A DNA stretch of 64,000 bases, taken from contig OW121743.1 in the NCBI GenBank assembly GCA_933228675.1, positions 117,188,542-117,252,541 on the forward strand, given 5' to 3'. The notes beneath the pieces were generated by a model that was not told the DNA's origin, did no database searches, and was given only the letters and a program-made list of their open reading frames with translations. The stretch's first letter is position 1. Each line of letters begins with the position of its first letter. Below, piece by piece: positions 12,626-22,559 of this stretch. Source of the DNA: Stomorhina lunata (taxonomy: Eukaryota > Arthropoda > Insecta > Diptera > Rhiniidae). Made by a program: the position numbers and the translations under genes.

Positions 12626-13797
12626 ACAAAAAAAAAAAAAAATAAAAAACGAAAAATTTTCTTTCCAAACAAGATTAAGAATGAAAATTTTAATTTTTTC
12701 ATGAACCACCCTAATGTAATTACCGAAATTGCCAAGACGACAGTGTGAATAATAAATATGTCTTTGTCTGTCTGTCGTGCTAATTAATATTACAGACAAT
12801 AATATATGATTAATTTAAAATATTTTTGTAAAGCGGGAATAAGTAATTAATTGAATTTTTGAATAAATAATAAATATAAATTGAGGTCTAACAAAATGAA
12901 GGCAGAATTTGGCTTTTGAAAGGTTTGAACAATTATTTCTAATTAAATGCTAAAGCCACAGCAAATGAAAAGCTAAACAAACAAAAGACGCGTTAATATT
13001 ATGATACTAATATGAAAAATTCCTAATAAATTTATTGTTGTCTTATAAATATTTTATTTATCAAAATTCATTTAATTGTTCTCTTCATTTCTATTCAGAA
13101 TTTAACATTAATCGAAAAATTTTGTTTATTTCCTTTTGTCTGCTGTCGGTTATTAAAAGGATTTGTCGTTTGTATTATAGGGATTCTGAAGTTTATTGTT
13201 TATTTATTTAAAGGAATTTATTTTAATGACTACTAATCGCTTTTAATATCATTTAAGCATTTAATTATTTATAATATTATTTATTAATTCTTCTTTAACA
13301 TTTTATTGTTATTTTGTTTTCTTTTTTTAAATATTATGTCATTTAATCAAATATTCCTGGTGCTTTTGAGTATTTAATTATTTAAGGCAATAAATATAAT
13401 TTATTTATTTTTATATAAAAAAAAATCTTAATAAACATTTATGAGCTGAATGCATTTTTTTGCTATAAACTTTTTTTCATACATAATTTGTATTTTCATC
13501 AATAAAATAAAAGTAATAAAAGCAAATAATGGCTCTTAAATGTTAATCTGCTGAGAAATTATCTGCTTATGCTTCCGTTTCCTCTGTTTAAAGAGCTTCT
13601 TACTTCCTTTAAAGTACCCAAAAGTTGACATTTTTTAACTAAAATCCAAGAAATGTTTTTTTATTACAGGAAGCTATCCTCTGCACGAGTGCTTGAAAAA
13701 CGAAAACAAAAACAGATTTAAGTCTCAAAAAATATTATTCTAAATTTTAAAGAATTATCACATATAGTGAATGCTGTGAAAAATTAACATTTAACTT
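12626..13797. other. AT-rich spacer, nothing recognised
   Basis: No ORF, RNA or repeat recognised after the array's A-rich end at about 12640. Overlapping minus-strand ORFs at 12544-12799 read out of the array edge and have no family features. Confidence 0.45.
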
Positions 13798-14512
13798 AAC
13801 AAGTAAGAAAGTGCTATAGTCGGTCAAACCCGACACCCTTTATCACTAAGGTCAAAGGTGTTCTTTTTCCTGTATAAAAACGAATATTTGCTAAATTTTG
13901 CCATCATACAAACATTTTCTCCAAACTTATACTTTAAGTCTGTTTCCGTCACTTATATGAGAGCTTGGGTCAAATGCGGACCGATTATCTCGAAAGTTGG
14001 CAAATTGATTACAGTTTTTATAAAAACTGTAATCAAGGAAGGAACATGAAAACTGAAAAATTTTTGTGTTTTGTTCAGTCAATAATCTACGCTTTTACTT
14101 ATGGTTTATAAATATAATTCGTAAAGATTTTGTTTGTAAAATAAGTTATAATGCGAGGTTTTCGATCTGTCTAGAATCGGGGATACTCCTCCTGAAGAGA
14201 TGGCCTAACCAACCATCGAAACGCGTCGAGGAATTTTGGTTTCTCCGCAAACATTTTTTTGGCTTTTTATCAAAAAAAAAAAAAAAAAATGGTCTGTTAC
14301 ATTAATAAATAAATGTAACAGATTTGGGATCAAATAGAAATACTCTTTCTTTTTGAATAATATTTACATTCCGACAATTTTGTCATTTTTTTTTTTAAAT
14401 TATGTACGCAAAAAATTAACTCAAAAGAGTTTGTAGGGGAGCTATTTCAACGAAATTTGGTACAGTGATTCTGGTTTAAACAAGCAATATTTGTTTTAAA
14501 TTTAATGAAAAA
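13798..14512 (+). mobile_element. Interspersed repeat (AACAAGTAAGAAAG family), 5' part, split by a MITE
   Basis: Starts AACAAGTAAGAAAGTGCTAT, then the hairpin GTCGG..CCGAC, then ACCCTTTATCACTAAGGTC. Up to about 14035 it parallels the next copy (14513 on). It is interrupted by the inverted-repeat element at 14036-14372 and resumes with TTATGTACGCAAAAA and GGGGAGCTAT, the equivalent of TTATGTATGCAAAAA and TATGGGAGCTAT in the second copy. It ends exactly where the second copy begins. No protein is encoded; short ORFs in it are unsupported. A Helitron/DINE-like non-autonomous origin is possible but unproven. Confidence 0.75.
14036..14372 (-). mobile_element. Long-inverted-repeat MITE-like element, copy 1 (one arm)
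   Basis: On the minus strand this reads like 19911-20240: outer end TCGGAATGTAAATATTATTC, hairpin TGTTACATTTATTTATTAATGT, the GTTTGCGGAGAAACC segment, TCGACGCGTTTCGATGG, then the unique core. Only one long arm plus the core is present. An A-run (about 14275-14290) replaces part of the arm. It is inserted in the interspersed repeat that flanks it on both sides. Confidence 0.85.
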
Positions 14513-15300
14513 CAAGTAAGAAAGCGCTATAGTCGGTCAAGCCCGACCATACGATACCCTTCACCACTAAGGTCAAAGGTGTTATTTTTCCTGTATAAAG
14601 ACAAATATTTGCTAAATTTTGCCATCATACAAACATTTTCTCAAAACTTATATATTCAACCTGTTTCCGTCATTTGGACTTATATGAGAGCTAGGGTCAA
14701 ATGTGGACCGATTATCTCGAAATTTGGCAAATTGATTACAGTTGTTACAAAAATTATGTATGCAAAAATTAAATAAATTTAATTTTAATTTTAGTGATTT
14801 TTTGTCTCATTTAGTGCGTTTTTAAAGAAGAGTTTGTATGGGAGCTATGGTCAAATGTGGACCGATTTCAACAAAATTTGGTACAGTGATTTAAGTTTAC
14901 ATAAGCAGTATTTGTTTTAAATTTCATGAAAAAATATTGATATTTGTGGCCAATATATCAATTCCGGGAAGTGGGACCTATGGGAGGTACCATAAATAAT
15001 GGACCGATTTTGACCAATTTCAATAGCCATGGTCCCATTATTAAAAAAATGATCTGTGCCAAATTTCATCAAATTATCTTTAGAATTGCGACCTGTAGTT
15101 TGATTACAAGGTTTACATGGGGGTCCAGCCAGCCGTCCAGCCAGCCAGACGGACGGACGGACATCGCTAAATCGACTCAGAAAGTGATTCTAAGCCTATT
15201 GGTATACTAAAAGGTGGGTCTAAGACAAATATTTCTATGCGTTACATACATCAGCACAAACTTATAATACCCTTTCCACCTAAGGTGGTGAAGGGTATAA
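14513..15300 (+). mobile_element. Interspersed repeat (AACAAGTAAGAAAG family), full-length-looking copy
   Basis: Begins AACAAGTAAGAAAGCGCTAT with hairpin GTCGG-TCAAGCC-CGAC and the word TACGATACCCTTCACCACT. The middle has TATGGGAGCTATGGTCAAAT and GGACCGATTT words. The 3' part has TCAATTCCGGGAAGTGGGAC, GGGAGGTACC, a CCAGCCAGACGGACGGAC run and CATCGCTAAATCGACTC. It ends in a hairpin at about 15268-15297 (TACCCTTTCCACC / GGTGGTGAAGGGTA). A reverse-oriented relative lies at 51019-51790, which fixes both ends. Non-coding by appearance; the class of element is not established. Confidence 0.8.
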
Positions 15301-15978
15301 ATATTGATATTTATGTCAATTCCGGGTAGTGAGACCTATGGGAGGTACCGTAAAAAATGAACCGATTTTGACGAATTTGCATAGCCCTGGTGCCACTATC
15401 AAAAAAATTACCTGTGCTAAATTTCATCAAATTATATTAAGAATTGCGAATTATATTAAGAATGGTTTACATGGGGATCCAGCTAGTCAGCCGGACGGAC
15501 GGACTGACATCGCTAAATTAACTCAGAAAGTGAGCTAAACTAAAATGTGTCTAAGATAAATATTTCTTTGTATTACATACATCAGCACAACTTCTAATAC
15601 CCTTTGCAATTATGGTGGTGAGGGGAATAAATATTGATATTTGTGACCAAAATATCAATTCCGGGAAGTGGCACCTATGGGAGGTACCATAAATAATGGA
15701 CCGCTTTTGACGAATTTTAAAGCCCTGGTGCCACTATCAAAAAAATTATAAGTGCAAATTTCATCAAATTGTCTTTAGAATTGCGACCTGTACTTTCATT
15801 AAATGGTTTACATGAGGGCTCAGCCAGCCAGACAGACAGACGGACTGACATCCGTAAATCGACTCAGAAAGTGATTCTAAACCTATAACTATACTAAAAG
15901 GTGGGTCTAAGATAAATATTTCTATGAGTTTCATACATCAGCACAAACTTATAATACCCTTTGGTGGTAAAGGGTATA
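15298..15978 (+). repeat. Two extra tandem copies of the repeat's 3' half (about 340 bp each)
   Basis: The anchor TCAATTCCGG occurs at 14958, 15316 and 15655, so the 3' half is present three times with steps of 358 and 339 bp. Each copy runs from ATATTGATATTT through the GACGGAC run to the terminal ACCCTT..GGTGGT hairpin region. The third ends GGTGGTAAAGGGTATA at about 15978. Copies differ by many substitutions and small deletions, so the amplification is not recent. Confidence 0.85.
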
Positions 15979-15979
15979 C

Positions 15980-17320
15980 AAATTCGATCTTATACTTCGA
16001 CATATGTGATAAATTCAGAATTCTTATATACGAACTATTGCCTTATACTTAGATTTTTAAATCATATGGGCAAATCTTACGTGACGGACGATACATTTGT
16101 ACGGATTTTGTTGTACTTACACGGCATTTACACATGCAAGTGCAAGTGAAAAAAAGCTCAATACATTTATATTTTTTTACTAACACAATCACACTTCTGC
16201 AAGTTGTAGGCTCACTTGCAAGCGATTTTGATTGCCACTGATTTTTTTACTTGCATGTCAGAAGAATACGTATACACAACTTGTAACAAGTCACTTACGT
16301 GTGTAAACGTACTGTTAAATGTATGTGTGAGCGTGTCTCACACATACGTTGTACGAATAGATTATCTTGTCATCTTAAAGACCAAATAACATATCAGCAA
16401 CATTTTCAATTTTATGGATTATTATTCCCTATATCATAACGCATATCTGTGCAAAATTTTTAACATTTAATATCACAAATGGCCAAATTATTACAGTTTT
16501 TGTACCTAAAGTACCGTTACGCACTTAAAAAAGATAAAACTAAATCATCAAAAATAGCGATAAAAGTTTAATTTTGTTGCATAGCGTAATTTAAACAATC
16601 ATTAAATATGTACTTTCATTTGCTTATAATATTTATATGTAGAAAAAAATTTGATTTATTCATACTAATTAGTACTGCAGGTAGGTTATTTGGTTTCAGA
16701 TTTTTGCAATTGCAAATAACCTAAGTGACATAACATAGCCTGTGTTTAGAAAAACAAAATTTTTTCAACCGATATATATTTCTGATTTCATTTTAATCTA
16801 AATACATAAATTTTCGTTATACATAATTCCAATTTTATAACGTTTTTTTCCTCTCCTGTAAACTTTTGAAAACTGTAGATAGGTTATTTCGACTTTTAAG
16901 TGACAATCTGTAGTTAACAGTAACAGAGAAAGATAGAGAATGTAGATAAAAGAGAAAAACGTTGCTATACTCTTTGCAGCAAATAAGAGAAACATATGGC
17001 TCTGCTTATAGACATAAACATAATAACAACAACATCAACAGAAACATTCTAGAAAACTAGGGGAAGAATTAAAAGTAGTGAACTTTGCACAATGGTTCGG
17101 ATAACTTAAAAATTAGTGACAATATTGACAGTTTAAAAGAAAATTTACTGTATCACATTACACTTACTATATAATACTGAATTTCTAAATTTATCAACGT
17201 TCTTGAGAAGTCGTTCAATTAAAAATTTTATAGATGTTTCCGATAACTTTGATATTCATGAATATTCATGACGACTAGATAATGCTCCTTATTTAATAGA
17301 ACCAAATGGAGGTTTTTTTT
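15980..17320. other. AT-rich region with a strong hairpin, no gene recognised
   Basis: Includes nested inverted words at 16133-16259 (ACATGCAAGT..A-run against T-run..ACTTGCATGT) and the hairpin listed next. The rest, including a 62-codon ORF at 15961-16149, shows no recognisable family. Confidence 0.4.
16319..16349. repeat. Perfect-class hairpin, 13-bp arms, 5-nt loop
   Basis: Arms ATGTATGTGTGAG and CTCACACATACGT pair at 12 of 13 positions around the loop CGTGT. It lies near the right side of a 250-bp zone with several inverted words, perhaps the end of a decayed palindromic element. Confidence 0.7.
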
Positions 17321-17710
17321 TGTTATGAAGTGTAGAAATCGGGTCAGGGTATAAAAAAAAGAACCTGTACTACAAATAATTGATTCCAGAGAATATTCGA
17401 CCAGTCACGAGGCTATAATCATTCAACCCTGGGCCACATGTTGCAAGACCGGTTTAAAAACTATTTGGAAATAAGTGGATGGGAAGTTTAAGCACAACCG
17501 CCTTATAGATAGAATTTTGCCTTTTCTGATTACCATTTGTTTCGATCGATGCGGTACGTCCTTCCTGGAATACGCAGTACTTTAAAACCGGATATCAGAA
17601 TTTGGCTTAATTCATGCTTAAGCTTAAAATCGAAACCGTTTGTTTTTTTGATTGGGAAAGATTTGAAAAAGTAGTGCCTAACGAATGACTTTACTTAAAT
17701 GGCCTTTATT
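17321..17710 (+). pseudogene. Mariner (DD34D) transposase relic, C-terminal half
   Basis: Pieces of a mariner transposase can be read on the plus strand in shifting frames, in family order. CYEV-stop-KSGQ (17321 on) resembles the YYELLKPG segment; EYSTSHEAII (17391 on) precedes the expected HDN motif, which is damaged; PHVARPV (17434 on); then KNYLEISGWEV (17456 on), AQPPY, and SDYHLFRSM (17525 on), which carries the third catalytic Asp; then PGIRSTLKPDIRIWLNS and VVPNE near the end. Mariner transposases normally have about 345 residues; only about 130 residues' worth remain here, with at least three frameshifts and several stops. It cannot make active protein. Inverted ends were not found. 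The frame comparison is from memory of the family. Confidence 0.78.
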
Positions 17711-17850
17711 TACAACTTATTAACGTCACATAATCTCCACTTTCGTACTTCCTCTACTTGGTTTTTCCAGCGAAGTTTCGGTCGTCCTCTTCTATGAGTT
17801 TCTTTGAGATAATTTTCGAACACTTTTCTTGCTGGAGTATTTTCGTCAAA
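17700..17850 (-). pseudogene. Non-LTR retrotransposon ORF2 C-terminal tail (fragment)
   Basis: On the minus strand a run reads TPARKVFENYLKETHRRGRP followed by KLRWKNQVEEVRKW (plus-strand 17732-17850). The pattern basic-RGRP-x(2)-RW-x(3)-VEE is typical of the extreme C-terminus of reverse transcriptases of endonuclease-bearing non-LTR elements. No polymerase motifs are present, so it is a short 3'-end remnant. It abuts, antisense, the mariner relic on its left and a palindrome on its right (17891-17957). An open frame continues to about 17975 but the extra residues have no recognisable similarity. Confidence 0.5.
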
Positions 17851-17890
17851 AAATTGTTCATAGGCGCCTTTAAATACATTTTTATACAAA

Positions 17891-17957
17891 TTAACCCTTG
17901 CGTACCCATGGGCTCCAAATAGTTCCCATGCTTAGCCGATGGGTACGCAAGGGTTAA
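17891..17957. repeat. Inverted repeat with TTAACCC..GGGTTAA ends
   Basis: Two perfect 19-bp arms, 17891-17909 and 17939-17957, face each other across 29 bp: TTAACCCTTGCGTACCCAT and its reverse complement. Imperfect similarity extends outward (GCGCCTTTAAATAC against GTGCCTTTAAAAAC). TTAA followed by CCCTTGCG resembles the ends of piggyBac-like elements, but the symmetry beyond TTAA argues against a plain target duplication. Confidence 0.85.
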
Positions 17958-17979
17958 TTTTGTTTTTAAAGGCACCTTT

Positions 17980-18980
17980 GAGCTATTTTTTTATTGCTAT
18001 ATAATAGTAAAAACATGTAATTTCAGGTTCTTTTTTGAAAAAAAAAAAAACATTTGAGAAATTTTATTTTTGACCCTGGTAATAAAAGGGTTAATGACAT
18101 CCGATTTCAACCGAATTTCTGATGTAAATTTCTACCCATTGAATCTATAATAATTTCAGTTCTTTTTGTAAAAACTGCTAGTATATAACAATTCACATGC
18201 TTTTTTTCTAACTTTAGTGGAAAATTAGGTTTTTGTCGAAATTCTTTGAATTTAAGTAGCAGGTACGGCTAAGCCGTTAGAGATATCAATCCAATTTATT
18301 TATGGTAATCTGAAGGGTATTCTTACTAACTTTTAAAACTTTTTTAGAATTCGTTAAGCAAAATGTTAAAAAAAAACCAAAAAAGTAAGTTTTTTTAAAC
18401 TTTAAATGTATATATTTTAACTAAGGAAATTCCATGGCATTTGTAACCAGTGAAAAGGTCTTTCAATTAAATTACTTCAAAAAATTTAGTTCCATACAAA
18501 TCTGTTATTTGTTTATTTTTTTTTTCTATTTTGCGCATTTTATTCAAAATTTGTCTTGCCTTTTTCCACTTATGGTTATCCCACCCACCCCTAGTCTTCG
18601 AAATGATAACAATTTAAAAAGTATAATTGCTCATTTTAAAAACACGAGATTTCTATCTTTAATATCTTTGATATTATCATAACTTTTGTTCTGTTTTTGT
18701 TATTCCACTTTAATTTCCTTAAAATATCCTTGGTTACATGCAGTTATGAAAGCAAAGATTGAAAACGAAAAAAATTTACAATTTTCATAAATTAAAGCAA
18801 AAATTTCTTGAGATTTATTTTCTTTACATTTCTGGAATCAAATCTTTTAAGGGAGCTGGCGTCATAAAATTTTAATAACTACAGAAAAGTAATTGGTTCA
18901 AAGTTTTATTAAAAACTTTAATAACATCTCGATATATTATCTGACCTATGAGCAGAGGTCGGCAAAAAGAGAACGGAACA
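17980..18980. other. AT-rich spacer, nothing recognised
   Basis: No gene, RNA or tandem repeat recognised. An 82-codon ORF at 18434-18682 is hydrophobic with no family signature. Confidence 0.45.
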
Positions 18981-19910
18981 AAAATTATTCTATAGAAAAT
19001 TTCTTTTTACAAAAATGTTTCTATAGAAAATTTTTTTATCAAAAATTTTTCTATAGAAAATGTTTTTTACCAAAAATTAAAAAAAAAAAAATCTTTATTA
19101 AAAATGTTTCTATTTTATCTAAAATTTTTCTATAGAAAATTTTTTTTATCAAAAATTTATCTTACAAATTATTTTTCAAAAATTTTTTTATGTTTTAAAA
19201 GAAAATGTTTTCTTTTTTATTTTTCTAATATTTTAGCAAAAAAATTTCTATAGAAAATTTTTTTTATCAAAAATTTTTCTATAGAAAATATTTTATGAAA
19301 AATTTTTCTAAAAAATTATCAAAAATTTTTCTATAGAAAATTTTTTTATCAAATATTTAAAGTTTTTTTTTTTATCAAAAACTTTTTTAATAGAAAATTT
19401 TTTTATCAAAAATTTTTCTTCAGAAAATTTTTTTATCAACAAAGAAAATTTGAAATTTTTTTATCAAAAATTTTTTTATAGAAAATTTTTTGTCAAACAT
19501 TTTTTTATGTTTTAAAAGAAAAAGTTTTCTCTTTTATATTTTCTAATATTTTAAAAATTAAAATTAAATTAAAATTTCAGCTAAAATTTTTCAATGGAAA
19601 ATTTTTTTTCAAAAATTTTTCTATTGAAAGTTTTTTTTTTATCAAAAATTTTTTAATAGAAAATTTTTTATCAAAAAATTTTCTACAGAAAATTTTTTAT
19701 CAACAATTTTTTTATGTTTTAAAAAGAAAATTAGAAATTTTTTTTATTAAAAATTTTTCTATAGAATTTTTATCATTTTTCTATAGAAAATTTTTTGTCA
19801 AACATTTTTTTTATGTTTTAAAAGAAAAAGATTTCTCTTTTATTTTTTCTAATATTTTAGCAAAAAAATTTCTATAGAAAAAAATGTTTTTATCAAAAAA
19901 TAACAAATTA

Positions 19911-20365
19911 GTCGGGATGTAAATATTATTCAAAAAGAAGTGTATTTGCATTTGATCCCAAACCTGTTACATTTATTTATTAATGTAACAGACCAATTTA
20001 TTGATAAAAAGCCAAAAAATGTTTGCGGAGAAACCAAATTCCTCGACGCGTTTCGATGGTTGGTTAAGCCATCTCTTCAGGAGGATTATCCCCAATTCAG
20101 ACAGATCGAAAACCTCGCATTATTACTAAATTTACAAACATAACTATTAAGAATTATGTTCATAAACCAAAAGTAAAAGCGTAGATTATCGACTGAACAA
20201 AAACAAACATTTTTCAGTTTTCATCTACCTTCACTTCCCACAACGCGTTGAGGAATTTGGTTTCTCCGCAAACATTTTTTGGCTTTTTATCAATAAATTG
20301 ATCTGTTACATTAATAAATAAATGTAACAGGTTTGGGATCAAATGCAAATACACTTCTTTTTGAA
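19911..20365 (+). mobile_element. Long-inverted-repeat MITE-like element, copy 2 (both arms)
   Basis: The best preserved copy. The left arm, about 19911-20050, begins GTCGGGATGTAAATATTATT and contains GATCCCAAACCTG, the hairpin TGTTACATTTATTTATTAATGT, GTTTGCGGAGAAACC and CTCGACGCG. The right arm, about 20244-20365, is its reverse complement (CGCGTTGAGGAATTTGGTTT..CTTCTTTTTGAA). The core of about 190 bp includes GGTTGGTTAAGCCATCTC and CAGGAGGATTATC. A 67-codon ORF crosses arm and core, but conservation is at DNA level across arms too, so it is probably not a gene. No transposase. It lies inside a satellite array. Confidence 0.88.
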
Positions 20366-21214
20366 AAATTTTTTTTATCTAAAATTTTTCTATAGAAAAA
20401 ATATTTTAACAAAAATTTTTCTATCAATTATTTTTTCAAAAATTTTTCTATAGAAAAATTTTTTATCAAAAATTTTTTAATTGAAAGTTTTTTTATCAAA
20501 AATTTTTCTATAGAAAATTTTTTTTATCATTTTTCTATAGAAAATTTTTTGTCAAACATTTTTTTTATGTTTTTAAAGAAAAAGTTTTCTTTTTTCTAAT
20601 ATTTTAGCAAAAAAAAATTCTATAGAAAATTTTTTTTATCTAAAATTTTTTTATAGCAAATATTTTAAGAAAAATTTTCCTATCAAACTATTTTTTTAAA
20701 AATTTTTCTATAGAAAAATTTTTTATCAAAAATTTTTTATTAGAAAATTTTATTATCAAACATTTTTTAATAGAAAATTTTTTTATCAAAAACGTTTCTA
20801 TAGAAAATTTTTTTTTGTCAAAAATTTTTCCATTGAAAACTTTATTTTATCAAAAATTTGTTATTTATCAAAAGTTTTTTGATCAATAATTTTTATATAG
20901 AAAGTTTTTTAATAAAACATTTTTTTGTGGCATATGATTTTTTTATCAAAAATTTTTCTACAGAAAATTTGTTTATCAACAAATTTTCTATAGAAGGTTT
21001 TTATATCCAAAATTTTTCGATAGAAAATTTTTTATCAAAAATTTTTCTATACAAAATTTTTTTTATCAAAAAATTTTCTATAGAAAATTTTTTTATCAAA
21101 AATTTTTCTATAGAAAATTTTTTTATCAAAAATTTTTCCATACAAAATTTTTTTTCAGTATTCCTAGAATTTATTCATCTTATTTAAAATTCATATATTA
21201 AAAAAATAATTTAT

Positions 21215-21250
21215 GACATGAACCTAAGCCCGACTCGAACCCACGACCAT
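21215..21250 (-). other. tRNA T-arm / Pol III B-box-like sequence
   Basis: On the minus strand the sequence reads GGTCGTGGGTTCGAGTCGGG, close to the B-box consensus GGTTCGANTCC. No acceptor stem or A box is visible, so this is not a tRNA gene. A tRNA-derived SINE scrap is possible. Confidence 0.4.
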
Positions 21251-21480
21251 CAACATTTTTTTATCAAAAATTTTTCTATAGAAAATTTTTATCAAAAATT
21301 TTTGCATAGAAAATTTTTATTCAAAATGTTTGCATAGAAAATTTTTTATCAAAAATTTTTCCATAAAATTTTTTTTTCATAGAAAATTTTTTTATCAAAC
21401 ATTTTTCCATAAAAAAATTTTTTATCAAAAATTTTTCTATGGAAAGTTTTTTACTAAAAATTTTTCTGATAAAGAATTTC

Positions 21481-22558
21481 TGTAATAATATGAATAGGGT
21501 CTAAAATATTATAACTTGAAAATGTTAAAATTCTTTCGTTTTCAACCTTTATGCATATTAAAAAGAGGGAGCAATTCCACTTGTTTTCCTGTTTATTTGC
21601 CCAAAAGGTTATTATGCTAAATTTGTTTATGTTATTCCCCCAATTTTTGGTTATATTTTATAGAAAAGTTTCCCTGTTTTTGGGAAAATTCAAAAAAGTG
21701 TGTTTCTTTTTGTGGAAAAACTTTTTATGAATTAATTGTTAATAATGATTATTTAAAATTTTGTGTTTTGCAGATAAAACTTTGGACATTTTAAACTAAA
21801 TTGGGTAAGTTTTTATTAAAACGTTTTTGTTTTTTAAATGTTTGAAATTTACTTCTCGAGGAAGAAGAAATAAAAATTAAAGCTTAATATAAAATTTACC
21901 ACATTCTCAAACAAAGTTATTAACAAAGAATAAAAATAACTTTTCAATCCAAAACGAAACAAGTTTTAGATTGAAATCGTTTTCATTTCATTAATAAAAA
22001 TTACCCCTCATAAATTTTACAAATAAAAAAGAAATTATTTTTTTTTAACATTTTAAATCAAAATCAGGCATAAATTGATAAATAAATGAATTACCAATAA
22101 AGTCCACAACAACAAGAAAGTAAGAAAATCTCAGAAAATTACTTAAGAAAATCCTGTCGAAGGACAACGAGAAACGACCATGAGCCTTAAGCTTTTATTG
22201 CCCTTAACACATTTTTATTGATTGTTGCCATTTTGATAAATGTTTCGGCGTTTTAATGTAAAAAAGAAAGATAAAGAAATTTTATATTGAATGAGAAAGA
22301 AATAACAAGACGATAAAATAATTTAATAGAATGTTAAAATACATTTCCAAAGATTATGAGATAAATGCCAGTAAAATGAAGAAGTTTGGGCTGGGAGTGT
22401 TTCTGTTTGGTTAAGTGAAAGGTTTTTCAGTGGCATTTATGTCATTAAAAATTTCGCCAAGAGAATCTTCAATGTGAATTTTATACTTTTAAAGAAATCA
22501 TTAAATGGGATGTATAAAGAAAAGAAGATATACATAGTTTGGTCAATTGGTTATTTCA
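21481..22558. other. AT-rich spacer, nothing recognised
   Basis: No gene or repeat recognised between the 30-bp and 28-bp arrays. Confidence 0.5.
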
Positions 22559-22559
22559 T

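Larger units (their letters stand above)
18985..21480. repeat. 30-bp TCTATAGA satellite array (TTTATCAAAAA linker), split by a MITE
   Basis: Units of about 30 bp carry TTTATCAAAAATTTTTCTAT then AGAAAATTT; cores at 21078 and 21108 give the period. Copies are diverged with many indels. A longer motif containing TATGTTTTAAAAGAAAAAGT recurs at about 19190, 19505, 19810 and 20565, implying a higher-order repeat of roughly 300 bp. The array is interrupted by the inverted-repeat element at 19911-20365. A non-array patch with a tRNA-like B box lies at about 21205-21250. Confidence 0.9.

Noticed and set aside
19940..20143. 67-codon ORF, with a matching one at 49545-49769, as a conserved gene
   Set aside because: It spans the inverted arm and core of a MITE-like element. 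The arm is equally conserved where it is not in frame, and no domain is recognisable.
20858..21187. 109-codon ORF rich in F, I, K, N, and similar ORFs at 2172, 9720, 22776, 24275, 47493
   Set aside because: These are periodic translations of satellite units without stops, not genes.
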